Translations under genes and position numbers: made by a program | The notes under the pieces: model-generated | Databases searched by the model: none | What the model saw: only the letters and a program-made list of their open reading frames with translations | Told to the model about the DNA's origin: nothing | Shown here: positions 43,691 through 53,943 of the stretch, piece after piece | Position numbering within the stretch: the first letter of the stretch is position 1 | Layout: each line of letters starts with the position of its first letter | Assembly: GCF_964656455.1 (NCBI RefSeq) | Contig: NC_135717.1 | Location: 11,685,033 to 11,749,032 of the forward strand | Length of the DNA: 64,000 nt | Source of the DNA: Halichoerus grypus | Lineage: Eukaryota; Chordata; Mammalia; Carnivora; Phocidae | Reading direction: 5' to 3'

Positions 43691-44190
43691 CCAGCTAGGG
43701 CTCTTTTAGCTGAAATCACAGAAACCTTGACTCAACTGGCTTAAAATAGAACAAAGATGTGTTATCTCACAAAACAGAAAGTCTTAAGATAAAGGAATTC
43801 TCAGTTTGGTGAATTCAGCTGCTCCACAAGGGCATTAAAGATCCTAGTTTTTCCATCTTTCTGCTCTACCATCCTTCGCCTGTCTTCTCAGCTTCTTGGT
43901 AGACAGAGTTTGTTGCTACAGGTCTAGGCAAAATACAAGGTCACAACAAACACCCAGAGAAAGAAAAAGGCTTGCTCCCTCCCTGTGTGTGTGTGTATGG
44001 GCGGGGGGGGGGGGGGGTGCTTGCGCGCATGCATCTCCCTTTAAGAGTCAGAAAACATTTCTCAGAATCCTCTATCAGACTTTCTCAATTCTCAGTGACC
44101 AGCATTGTGTAACAAACCCATGCCTAAATCAATCACCAGCAAGACAGGGATTACCATGACTGGATTAGTGAAGCACAGATTATAGGAACA
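43691..44190 (-). repeat. Probable old repeat, family not assigned
   Basis: GGGCTCTTTTAGCTGAAATCACAGAAACC, CAAAGATGTGTTATCTCACAAAACAG, CATCTTTCTGCTCTACCATCCTTCGCC and CACCAGCAAGACAGGGATTACCATGACTGG read like the antisense of the family at 13.1-13.6 kb. Assignment is tentative. Confidence 0.4.
43984..44034. repeat. TG run, long G run and GCGCGC tract
   Basis: CTGTGTGTGTGTGTATGGGC is followed by a run of about 14 G, then TGCTTGCGCGCATGCATG-like alternating purine-pyrimidine. This favours Z-DNA or G4 structures and is prone to sequencing and assembly error. Confidence 0.85.
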
Positions 44191-44369
44191 GAATCAAGTC
44201 CACTAGAAAAGAGGATGGTGTTGGGCTGGCAACCAATACTATTTTCTACAAACACCCCCACCCCACCCATTGCATGCTGCTTTAGGTGACCATGGGTTGC
44301 CCATGCCCCCGACTGTTACCCGTCTCAGAAATCTGAACCCTTTATATCATAATTGACTGTTCAATTACA

Positions 44370-44490
44370 TGTCAACCCTTTCATCTTTGAGCTTCTTAAA
44401 GCTAGACAGGATGGCTCACTCACTGATGTACCTTAGAACCTAGTACATTCTTGGGGCTTAAGGATGAATTAATGAATACATGAATGACCT
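44370..44490 (+). repeat. L2 LINE 3' fragment
   Basis: TTTGAGCTTCTTAAAGCTAGACAGG, TGTACCTTAGAACCTAGTACATTCTTGG, ending GGATGAATTAATGAATACATGAATG, the L2 sense tail order. Confidence 0.6.
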
Positions 44491-44524
44491 CATGGATGAC
44501 AAATATTGGGTGCATAAGTAAACA

Positions 44525-44695
44525 GTTACTCTCTACGGTAGGCAATCTTTTTCCCATTCTAAACTTGGAGAAACTCCCCTTAAGAAAGAGTAAAAGACTC
44601 CTCCAATATCACATGGTATGGAGCAGAGACAAAACTTAACTTCTGAGCTTCTGGTTCCAAGTTGAACATTAGATCCAACAGAAATGAGGACAAGG
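44525..44695 (-). repeat. MIR SINE fragment
   Basis: Antisense: GGCAATCTTTTTCCCATTCTAAACTTGGAGAAACTCCCC, CTCCAATATCACATGGTATGGAGCAGAGACAAAACTTAACTTCTG. Diverged but ordered as MIR. Confidence 0.5.
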
Positions 44696-45954
44696 AGGTC
44701 AGAGTATTAAATAGCCTGCCTAGCATCCAGAGTGGCAGGGCTGGGAACTTTATAAAAATAATTTCATTAACGTGCACAGGCCCACTTAAAATTTTGAGCA
44801 TAGACACACATGAATAATCCTAAGACTTTTTCTCTACCTAACTCAAATCCTACTCTGCCTTCAGCTTTTTTCGTCCCAGAAACATTTATGTAACAAATGG
44901 ACCCCAATCTTTTGAGGATTCAGTTTGCAATCCTGACAAATTAAGGACCCTGAAGAATCAATTATTTTTACTTATCTCCCAGACTGAAGGGGAGGAAGCC
45001 CTATAATTCCGGAACTTTGGCTTTGAAACCTCTTGAAAGCATTACAGAAAATCCAAGGGAATTAGACAATAAGGATTCTTTCAAAACAGTAGGATTTAAA
45101 GGATCTTATTACCTACTTTATAATCTTACCTTAAGGCTGTAGAAAGTATTAATTGGAGCAAAGACATCCAAAAGGGAACAGCTACTATAAGTCATCCATA
45201 TTGTTGAAGTCTGTCTTTTATCTCTTTAATTTGTTACATTGCCTCAACCTCAGCAGCTCTTTCAGATAAACCTATCCAACTCCTGACTCCCTGGTGTATA
45301 TATATATTTTTTCTGGGCACAGAGAAGAAGAAGAAGAAAAAAAAAAAAAAGCTAAGCCAAGTAAATCAATGGCACTTCAAATCCCATTTCCTGCCCTGAT
45401 CAGTGGTTGATCCCTTCAAGGAAAGTGGGGTGGAAAACAGAGCAGGCTGGCTCCAGGCAAATAGAAAAACTCCAAGCATCTCTAGAGGAGGCTTACATGT
45501 GGCCTGCATCCCCAGCATCCAATCCTTACTGGAAATAATATACTGTTTCTCCACGGAAAGTGTGAAATGCTTTAAAATAAATTGGAATGGCTGCAAACCC
45601 CTCTGATAAATGAAAGCTGGATGTGCTCATCGGCTCCCGTTGTTCCTCACTGGCTAAGGCCTCGGGGGCCATCTTTATCCACATTTCTGTAGTGGGATTG
45701 GAAATACTTATTTTTTTATTTGAAGTAATAATCTTTGACAAAAATGTTGCAATCCCATAGAAAATGGCAAGGGAAACGGGAACATCAATCTTCAGAAAGG
45801 GAACAAAAAGCAAGGTCAACCACTATTTTAGGAAAATTGGTCTTTGTATAATTTCCTCTCCCAATTTGTAAAAGGTTTCTGAGAGCATTAGGCTATCATG
45901 TAGCTCCTTTTTTCTTCGTAAGTGCTACCTTTCTGAGGGCAATCTGGGGTACTG
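44696..45954. other. Repeat-poor sequence, no gene seen
   Basis: (TA)n and GAAGAAGAAG(A)n runs lie at 45297-45350. 45640-45850 is repeat-free and AT-rich and could be a conserved non-coding element. No exon is recognised. Confidence 0.35.
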
Positions 45955-46115
45955 AAATATTTCTCAAATCATGGTCTTTGGATCAATCAAAAAATGCATA
46001 TTCCCGGATGCCACTCTCAGATCTATTGAATCTGAAGCTCTGAGGTGTAGGACCTGAAACCAGAAATGTTTGAAGCTCTTTGGGTGATTCTTACACATGC
46101 TCAAGTTCCAAGAAT
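45955..46115 (-). mobile_element. MER5A-like hAT-Charlie fragment
   Basis: CTCAAATCATGGTCTTTGGATC, ATATTCCCGGATGCCACTCTCAGATCTATTGAATCTGAAGCTCTGAGG, and CAGAAATGTTTGAAGCTCTTTGGGTGATTCTTACACATGCTCAAG follow the MER5A order, same direction as the copy at 26.97 kb. Confidence 0.75.
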
Positions 46116-46340
46116 ATTGGTATCGTGAATGAACTCGTGGGCTCTAGGGTCAGAAAGAACAAGGTTTGCTGAGCCTACTGCCAGCTTAATAAACAAGGGA
46201 AATCAACTACCATGAGTAAAGGGGGCATATCTAATATTTCTTGGCTTAACTGAGTAAACAAAAGCTATTTATGAAGATCAGTGGCTCCAAAACATCAGTC
46301 TCACAAACATTCTCTAGGTTACAACCAACCAACTTTATTT

Positions 46341-46441
46341 ATTTTTTTCAAGTAGGCTCTACTTCCAACATGGGAATTGGACTCACAACCCCAAGATCAA
46401 GAGTCGAATGCTCTACTGACTGAGCTAGCCAGGTGTCCTAG
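46341..46441 (-). mobile_element. Short SINEC-type element (tRNA part only)
   Basis: ATTTTTTTCAAGTAGGCTC, CATGGGAATTGGACTCACAACCCC and GATCAAGAGTCGAATGCTCTACTGACTGAGCTAGCCAGGTGTCC, with no GA/CT body. Perfect 16-bp TSD CCAACCAACTTTATTT at 46325-46340 and 46442-46457. Confidence 0.95.
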
Positions 46442-46457
46442 CCAACCAACTTTATTT

Positions 46458-46926
46458 AATGAAGAGTCCACTGCCCTTTCAGGACAATGCTGTGTTCAGT
46501 GCTATACTTACTTGCATTATTTTTGTTTCTGTCTTTCTCAGTTCCCTTTATCTTATCATAACTTGTATCATAGGCACTCCGTTTTGATTCTCACTCATTC
46601 TGCCATGTGTCTATATGGTGGATTCCATAGAATAGCAGCTGCACTGAAATACGACTTGGACTCAGACATTCAACCTCCTTGATTATTTGGACACATTTTG
46701 AGATTCTAAACTTAGAAATAGCCAAAGGGCTGACCCAAGAAATCCTGGGATCTGGGCAGTGGGTGCTGTGATTGGTAAGGATTCTGAGCTATTTTGAGTC
46801 TGGCTGATGCTCAGCTGAGCCAGGGCGCCCATAACATAGTGATGAAATGGGTTAAGGAATGGATTCATGTATTTCTCAAGCGTGCTCTGATTGCAATAGT
46901 AGAAAACAACTTGACTGAGTTTAAGT
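46458..46926. other. Unassigned sequence, no gene seen
   Basis: No repeat or exon is recognised. Confidence 0.4.
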
Positions 46927-46927
46927 A

Positions 46928-46970
<43 letters not shown>
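46926..46970. repeat. (GAT)n trinucleotide repeat
   Basis: About 14 GAT units, nearly pure. On the minus strand it reads ATC/CAT and would encode poly-His if translated, but no gene frame is supported. Confidence 0.96.
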
Positions 46971-47399
46971 GTGTATTTCAGGGAATCCAGTGAAAAGCTG
47001 GACAACCAAACCGATAGAAAGATAGGAAGCCGGGGTACCTCTCAGGTTTTCAGAAAGAAGAGTTGATTGTTCTTAGTTCTAGTGCTCTTACTGTACTTGA
47101 CTCTGCTCCCAACACCCCCTCTCTCCAGAGAGAGACTCTAATGACCCCCCATGGCTCAATGTGCCATGGCTTAGAGGCCAAGTGTCACACGGTGGCATCA
47201 TGGGTGTTCTGGAGGTTCAGCCCTGTGAGCCGGGTGGCCCATTTCCCCAAACAGCAATCCTTGGCCACCCCCATTGGCATTTACCATGATCTAAAAAAAA
47301 AATGGAGCCAAGTGAAATAGACTGTAAGTTCCCAGCAGACTGGTAGCCTGTTGAGAGCAGGATATATGCCTGATTCACCTCCCTGACACTTGCAACATG
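46971..47399. other. Unassigned sequence, no gene seen
   Basis: CATCATGGGTGTTCTGGAGG at about 47197-47216 recurs as CAACATGGGTGTTCTGGAGG at about 48154-48173, hinting that this stretch is distantly related to the module at 48.0 kb. Confidence 0.35.
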
Positions 47400-47590
47400 G
47401 GCTCAGTGGCTGGGTACACCAGTTTTGGACTTGGCCTGCCTCAGTTTGAATTGCCACTCTCCTTACCAAAGTCATTCATCTGACTTTGGACATGTCTCTT
47501 AACTCTCAAGCTGCTGTTTCTTCATCTGTAAAATAAGGGTAGTGCGAGTACCTGACTCCCAGGTTGTTGCAAGGATGAAATGTGAATGCT
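47400..47590 (+). repeat. MIR SINE fragment
   Basis: Sense MIR: CAGTTTTGGACTTGGCCTGCCTCAGTTTGAATTGCC, GGACATGTCTCTTAACTCTCAAGCTGCTGTTTCTTCATCTGTAAAATAAGGG and GGTTGTTGCAAGGATGAAATGTG. Confidence 0.88.
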
Positions 47591-48030
47591 GGCATCCACC
47601 TGACACCACCAGGCTGGGAGATTCCACCATCCTCCAAGCACTACTGGGAAAACTGTAGCCCCAGCCCCAGGTGGGAAGGTATAAACCTCATTAACTGACA
47701 GCAGCAAGACTGTTTTTCAACCTGAACTTGTTGGATAATAAATAAATAGTCTCTTTAAATCTAAAAGGGACATTCTAATGGCAGTTGTCCAGAGTTTTCA
47801 GAAAGGTCCCTTAACAATGAACTGTTCTTCATGGTGAACCAATCCCAACACCCTTCCAGATGGCCTCCATTGTCGATCTCCTTGCTGTCTTCCCTGATTT
47901 CAGAATAGCCACTCTCATGCTCTGCTTCTGCTATAGGAATTATTCAAATGCTTACTTGATATAATGGAATGAGAAATTAGTTGGTGTCTTGTCTTCTACC
48001 ACACTCACCTCCAGCCTTACCTCCACAGGG
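47591..48030. other. Unassigned sequence, no gene seen
   Basis: No repeat or exon is recognised. Confidence 0.4.
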
Positions 48031-48250
48031 CTGGGACTAGAAACAGGGTCTGATCTATGCCCACACCCACAAAGTGCTTGCAGAGGTCAGGACCTACCGA
48101 GGGCATGGCTTCAAGGAGGCCCACGGGGCTTAAAGCCAGGCCTTGGGACCCCAGCAACATGGGTGTTCTGGAGGCCCATCCCTATGGCCAAGTCTGCCTC
48201 CAACACAAGGTCTCGGGGCATTGCTAGACAGCACCCCAAAAAGTGTTGTG
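48031..48250. repeat. Local repeat module, probable donor copy
   Basis: 48052-48117 is 64 of 66 identical to 49754-49819 inside the second Tigger copy. An 11-bp match just before it (AACAGGGTCTG, 48042-48052) is also kept, but separated by 20 extra bases in the Tigger copy. Family not recognised. GC-rich, without a supported frame. Confidence 0.75.
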
Positions 48251-48904
48251 GTTACCCCCAGGGAGCATTCTGATTTTGATGAGACTATATAAACCCTCGA
48301 GTTCTTATACAGTCCAATAAGGGAGACACCCCAAATATCAGACTGATCTCAGCCAGTTGGGGTCATGGAGTTTTATTTCAATTTTTTATTTAAGAAGTGT
48401 GGCATTTCTTGCACTTTCAATTAGTTGGACTAATCACACTGGTATCATCCAACCTCCTGCCTGTTCCCTGAGGTGGGCTTCAGCTCTCCCTTCCCAGTGG
48501 GGGCAATTCCTTCAGCAACTGCTATTCAGTAGTTGGAAATGGGGACTGGACAAGCAAAGCATGTGATCAAGGAGGGGCAGTGATTTAACTCTTCAGGTGG
48601 CTTCAACTGCATGACCACAACTACAGAATGAGGGTAGAATCTGCCTGGTGTGAGCCTGAAAACCTGCTTCAACCTACAAAAAGCCAGTGGGGCCTGGGCA
48701 GTGGAGAGAGGACCCAGACCACGTAAGGTCCAAGAACAGAGAAGCTAGGAGAAGCCATCAGAAGGGGCCAGCCGCAGGGAAGATAGGCAGAGAGGAACAG
48801 GAGGCTCAGATAAGGGCCAGAATAACCAGCCTCTAGGATTAAGCAGTGCTTAGAACTCTAGCATTATAAAAATAACTCCAAACCAAGATCTTCACAATTA
48901 TCTT
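48251..48904. other. Unassigned sequence, no gene seen
   Basis: No repeat or exon is recognised. A TATA-like GACTATATAAACCC lies at about 48281-48294 just after the module. Confidence 0.35.
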
Positions 48905-49085
48905 AATAATCATTAAGTTTTGTGATGATCTGTGCATAGTGCTAAGCACTTTATATATATTAATTTTACCTTATTCCCCAAGCAACTCTGCCAAGCAGTA
49001 TTAAGAACCCCACCCTATAGAGGAAGAAAGAGAGCAGGTAATTTACCCAAGATCACTGAGCTGGTAAGCGAACAGGGCACTTGCC
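48905..49085 (-). repeat. MIR SINE fragment
   Basis: Antisense MIR: GATCTGTGCATAGTGCTAAGCACTTTATATATATTAATTTTACC, CCCACCCTATAGAGGAAGAAAGAGAGCAGGTAATTTACCCAAGATCACTGAGCTGGTAAGC. Confidence 0.85.
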
Positions 49086-49284
49086 TCTTGAAGCAGCAAA
49101 TCCTCACTTCCATCCTCTGCACAGGAAAAGCTGACCTGGGGCTTGGGCAGGTCTGACTCTAACAGAGAAGAATGGAAGTCTGGCTGGTGTGATGGTACCA
49201 TGGGGCAGGGGCCAGACCCCTCTCACAGTCTCCCCACTTCCTTCTTCAAGATGACGGAAGAGGCAAACGGAATTGATGCAAAGT

Positions 49285-50016
49285 ACAATTGATTCTCATG
49301 ATTCATGGTAATCTTGTTCTATAAAGTCCCCATGAACACTGAATTAGCAAATACTGAACCAGTGCTCCTAGGGGAAATACACAGGTTAGGTTCCTGTGAG
49401 CCTCTGGTCACAACATTTTCATCAATCACATCAATACATGACCTTGTTTTATGTGTATGTCTGTTTCAAGACACCTTACTAAATACATATTGTTGATTCA
49501 TTAACATTGAACTCACGGCCCATAGCACCATAACTCTGTCTGAACAAAGTTTATCTAACACATGCGTTTTCTCCACAAAGCACATCACAGCCTTCTCGCA
49601 CATGGGAACACAAAACTGTGAAAAACGTGGTACCAGATCGACCACGAAAAGGACACTTGTTGACAGTGTGAACATCACCTCGTCCAACCTCATGTGGGCA
49701 TTGTGTGTGTTGGGCAACTCAAGAACAGGGTCTGGAGTCCCACTAGAGGGTAAGATCTATGCCCACACCCACAAAGTGCTTGGAGAGGTCAGGACCTACC
49801 GAGGGCATGGCTTCGAGGACAAAAAGAACATCACCTCGTCCAACCTCATGTGGGAATTGTGTGTGTTGGGCAACTCAAATTCTGTGCTATTCTGGGCATG
49901 TCTATACATAGCTACAAAGAGCCACGAGTATTGACCTGGTGCTTACAAATAAGTTTTAGCAAGTGAGCAAACTCACAAGTGTGGAATCTGTGAGTCATGA
50001 AGATCAGATTGACTGT
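49285..50016 (-). mobile_element. Tigger-type (pogo) DNA transposon with internal insertion
   Basis: Starts at CAATTGATTCTCATGATTCATGG, the terminal inverted repeat, and ends near ATGAAGATCAGATTG. The middle matches the copy at 41.6-42.2 kb: GAATTAGCAAATACTGAACC, CTCTGGTCACAACATTTTCATCAA, GCACATCACAGCCTTCTCGCAC. On the minus strand the frame at 49466-49717 keeps a recognisable N-terminal helix-turn-helix region of a pogo-type transposase but is broken. 49723-49825 is a foreign insert between 53-bp direct copies. Confidence 0.88.
49670..49878. repeat. 53-bp direct duplication flanking a 103-bp insert
   Basis: 49670-49722 and 49826-49878 are identical except for one base (C versus A, in TGTGGG[C/A]ATT). 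Between them lies 49723-49825, most of which copies 48052-48117. The high identity suggests a recent event. Confidence 0.93.
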
Positions 50017-50017
50017 A

Positions 50018-50152
50018 GCTTCTCCACTAGCTGTGTGGCCTTGAGCAAGAAAGCACCAGAGCTCAGTTACTCATCTGTAAAATGGGTCTAACATCAGCCT
50101 TGTCCCAGGACTGTAGAGGGCTGTAATGGTGATGATAACTTGGGGAAGCAGG
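50018..50152 (+). repeat. MIR SINE fragment
   Basis: Sense MIR: CACTAGCTGTGTGGCCTTGAGCAAGAAAGC, CTCAGTTACTCATCTGTAAAATGGGTCTAACATC, directly abutting the end of the Tigger element. Confidence 0.85.
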
Positions 50153-51749
50153 CCATGAAAGCTTTGCGATATGGGTTCAGAGAGCATTCGTTCCCTTCTC
50201 TCTCTCTATCCAGGGACATACTTCGATTGTCCGCCATCCCAACAGTGGTAAAAACCTCCACCAGGCTAAGTGAGTATTCAAGGTCACACAGCTTAAAAGC
50301 ATCAGACCCCAGACTGTTAGGAAGAAGGACCCAGTTTAATTCCTCTCAACCACAGCTGAAATAACTGGTATGTGAACGGACTTGGCTGTCTGTACGCTTT
50401 TCTTCCATCCTCCTTCTCAATTCCTCTCCTCTTGGCTCAGGGAGATTGACTCCATGGTAGAAGAGCAAGGGTTGGAGTGGGCCCGGCGAACACCATCACA
50501 CAGCAGGCCTGCCTGTGGGGAGTTCAGAGTCAAGTGCAGGCATTGAATCCCGACACATCACAGGACCAAAGTCATCTTCATCTTCCAGGGCTTTCCAGTC
50601 CATTCATTCACCAAATAGACAAATATCTGCATTTTTGTAGATAAAATGAATGCAGAAGGAGCTATTTCCAAAGATAGATGACTGTCCTTTTTCTTTCAGC
50701 AAAGTTTAAAAAGGTAAAAATTATCATATTATGGGCACAGTGGTCATGGAGAGAAAATGAGGCGACTGCTCTACAGGGGAAATTGCTCTCCCTGCATGGG
50801 AATGTTTTAGCATTAAATTAACTCTCCTATCTCCTGCCTGCTAATAGGAAAGCTTTCACCTCTCTGTTTGGCAGGGGATCTGCATTTGCATTTAGATGGA
50901 CCTGTTGTAAAGATGGCCCTGCGCAGGGGCCTCCATCCCTTATTTACAATAGCAGCCAAGTGATAAAATGATTATCACATAAGTGGTTGTTTCACTGGTT
51001 TGGATAGGGCTGGAACCAGAATGGGGAAGGCTGTCATCTGAATTAGTCAATGAAAGGAAAGGATCGTTTTTCCCCCCAGTGAGCATTCTGTGGCCCCCTT
51101 GACAACACGGAGGTGTGCTCTCTCCCTCCTGGCTGCCCTGGCTGGACGCTGGGAGGCAAGGCGACAATGACTTCTTCTATTGCTACCGCTGCTGCTTCGT
51201 GGGCAGATTCTATGTTACCATTTGCAAATCTTCTCACATCTCATTGGAGTTGGGCAGTGCGTGGATAATTGTTCCTATTTTTTAGACTTTGGGGGTAGGA
51301 TGCAATGATTGTCCCATGGCCATACCTCCAAAAGGGTAGGATTTTAAGTGAGATCCTGACCCCAACACAGTCTCCTGTCAACAAGCTTCCTTACCATCCA
51401 TCCAACCACCCATCCATCCTCCTGATGAGCACCTGGAATGGAAGGTACACCAGAAGTGGGAATGCAGAGAACTAGAAGCCATTCTGATTTCTGCAATTAA
51501 CGGCATGATTTGGGGCAGCTCTCCCCCACACTAGTACATTTTTTTTAACCTCAAAGTTTTTATCTGTAAAAGCAAAGGATCTAGACAAATGTAGTGGTAA
51601 GAAAAGCTTGCTTCTCTTGTCTGAATGTTCCGGATCTCTCTAACATCACATATGCACCCGTCCTGTGGACCGTGGGAGCAAAATGAGCAGCTGTTGCAGC
51701 TGTCAAGAAAAATCAGTCTGTTCCCAGCCACAGAGCGGTGTTTCTTGGA
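50153..51749. other. Repeat-poor sequence, candidate regulatory block
   Basis: No transposon is recognised over about 1.6 kb. The block 50630-51010 is complex, AT-balanced sequence with a perfect octamer ATTTGCAT at 50884-50891 and GTGATAAAATGATTATCAC (50959-50977), a near-palindrome holding GATA-like words. Candidate conserved element, not shown. Confidence 0.35.
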
Positions 51750-52142
51750 CATTAGCTGCCACTCGAATCACCTGGAGGGCTTGTTAAGATAGTTTCTGGG
51801 CGGGCGCCTGGGTGGCTCAGTTGGTTAAGCGACTGCCTTCGGCTCAGGTCATGATCCTGGAGTCCCGGGATCGAGTCCCACATCGGGCTCCCTGCTCGGC
51901 AGGGAGTCTGCTTCTCCCTCTGACCTTCCCCCCTCTCATGTGCTCTCTCTCTCTCTCACTCTCTCAAATAAATGAATAAATAAAATCTTTAGAAAAAAAA
52001 GATAGTTTCTGGGCCCTAGAGATTCTGATTCAGTGAGTCCAGGATGGGGCCCAAGAATTTGCATTTCCAACAAGTTCTTGGGTCATGTTCATGCTGCTTG
52101 TGCAGAGATGACAGATGACACTTTGAGAACCACTGCTCTAGA
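51750..52142 (+). mobile_element. MER5A-like hAT-Charlie, split by a SINEC
   Basis: ACATTAGCTGCCACTCGAATCACCTGGAGGGCTTGTTAAG before the SINEC, and GGGCCCTAGAGATTCTGATTCAG...GGGGCCCAAGAATTTGCATTTCCAACAAGTTCTTGGG...CTTTGAGAACCACTGCTCTAGAG after it, rebuild one MER5A copy in the opposite direction to the two others in the window. Confidence 0.92.
51801..51999 (+). mobile_element. SINEC, full length, inside MER5A
   Basis: CGGGCGCCTGGGTGGCTCAGTTGG through AAATAAATGAATAAATAAAATCTTTAG(A)n. TSD GATAGTTTCTGGG at 51788-51800 and 52001-52013, taken from the MER5A host. Confidence 0.97.
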
Positions 52143-53139
52143 GATAAGAAGGCTCATACCACTGTGGGAAGGACTATTTTTGCACACCTGTGATGACCTA
52201 ATATGGTACAAGCCCAACCAATGAAGTAGCTCACCATCCAAGTGTCCTTACGGGCTAGGGGAATAAAGACCACGGTCAGTGACCAGACCAACACAGGAAA
52301 GAGAAAGTAATCTTTAAATGCACCAATGGAAAAAATTCTTACTTTGAAGAAACCATACAACCAAGTCATGCAGGTCTTTGGGAAGCTGGTCAACTTATGT
52401 GCATTGGTCATATGTCCTCTAATCAATAGAACTGTAATGTCCCTTTATCAGGTGGTAGATAGAAAGATAGACAGATTTGGACCCAAATCAACTAAATGGA
52501 TCCAGAGGAGGAGCACCCAAGGAGACCAAGGCCAACCAGGCAAAGGAAGCCCTGCCTTGATAGCCCATAGTCCCTCTAGGCCCAGAAAACAGTCACACTA
52601 ATTAGTTTCTGTTTTACTGCTTAAAGACTGGAATCTACCCACACATCCCAGCCTAGAAGGAGTTACTGCAAAGCAAACTCAACGTCTCTGTGGCGGGGCA
52701 CCAAGAACTCCGAATAGGATAGAGTAATGAGATGGTCTCCAAGATTTCCCACACAAATTAAATTCCCTGTTCCTGAGTGTCCCAGTGTTTAAGGCAATTT
52801 ATTGCTCCAAAGACAATGTCTCATTTTATTATGGGTGGAAAAACCACCCTCAATAAAAAGGAGATGCTTGGTCAAGACTGGAAGACCCAGTTTACCAGGG
52901 TTGATCACGTTCTTGCCATGAACCCCATGGAAACAAAAAACAAGAGAAATGAAGTGGGCAGGGCTGGTGGCAGCTCCCTCAGAGGCTAGCTTGCCCCAGC
53001 TTAGGACAGATGCATATATTGGAGCAGTAAAGTAGGAAACACTTCCTATTATCCACACTAAAAAATGAGAAAAGCAGCCCAGAATATCCAAAACAGGTTT
53101 CCTCCAGTCTATATTCTTTGGTCTCAGAATGGCATGCAC

Positions 53140-53142
<3 letters not shown>
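52143..53142. other. Unassigned sequence, no gene seen
   Basis: No repeat or exon is recognised. Frames of up to 116 codons (52789-53139, minus) show no recognised domain. Confidence 0.4.
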
Positions 53143-53202
<60 letters not shown>

Positions 53203-53204
53203 AC
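53143..53204. repeat. Compound (CT)n(CA)n microsatellite
   Basis: A pure CT run of about 18 units passes directly into a CA run of about 13 units. Confidence 0.97.
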
Positions 53205-53339
53205 GGTCCCCATCTTGCTCTCCATCTCACCTCACTGCTACCCCTCAGTCGAGGTCAAGGACCCAGGAGAGCAAGGGCTGATGAAGAAGGGAAACAGAAG
53301 AGGAATGACAACTTACGATAATTGAGTGTCCTACCCAGC

Positions 53340-53497
53340 TAGGCACAAGTAGGGGGAGGGGCAGAGGGAGAGAATCTTGAGCAGGCTCTACGCTCAATGT
53401 GGAGCCCGACGTAGGGCTCGATCTCACAACCCTGAGATCATGACCTGAGCTGAAATCAAGATTCGGATGCTGAACCAACTGAAACACCCAGGCACCT
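53340..53497 (-). mobile_element. SINEC, antisense, lacking its tail
   Basis: Begins inside the GA-rich body (AAGTAGGGGGAGGGGCAGAGGG) and runs to a head ending AAACACCCAGGCACC. The poly-T and AT tail are missing and no TSD is visible. Diverged. Confidence 0.93.
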
Positions 53498-53929
53498 TGA
53501 CCAATATACTTTTTGATAGTCCTTGTACCAAAATTTTCTGTGCCAATTTAGCCGAGATGTTATTATGTTTCCTGGAGTCTCCTTCCCTACACAGTTTGGT
53601 TAGTCATTTTGCATGAGATTTGAAAGATGGACCTGAACCAGCAGCCATATTCCTTATTTGCTTGGAAGGTTGGTGCTGGGTACGTCTAGTTCAGTTTAAG
53701 TATAGCATTGCTCATCTCTGGAGCACCTGGCTAGCGTAGAGAGGCAACTTGCTGGTCACACAGATGCTAAACAGTAGATCTGGAATCCTAATCTTCAGGA
53801 TCTAGTTAATCAGATAGTCCAAACTCATGCAACAGGTGCAGGGAGGGTCTCCCTGGCAAGGCACCATCTTTAACTTGAAAAAGACAGAGGGTACTCTCTG
53901 TTTTGTGTTCTCTTAAATAAAACAGACAT
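53498..53929. other. Probable old repeat, unassigned
   Basis: ATTTTCTGTGCCAATTTAGCCG...GTTAGTCATTTTGCATGAGATTTG...GCAGCCATATTCC has the feel of an old interspersed repeat. 53740-53800 has a weak antisense MIR-like phrase (TTGCTGGTCACACAGATGC). Family not assigned. Confidence 0.3.
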
Positions 53930-53943
53930 AGAAATAATATTTT

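Noticed and set aside
46926..46970. Poly-His coding stretch on the minus strand
   Set aside because: It is a GAT microsatellite. The surrounding frame has no recognisable protein.
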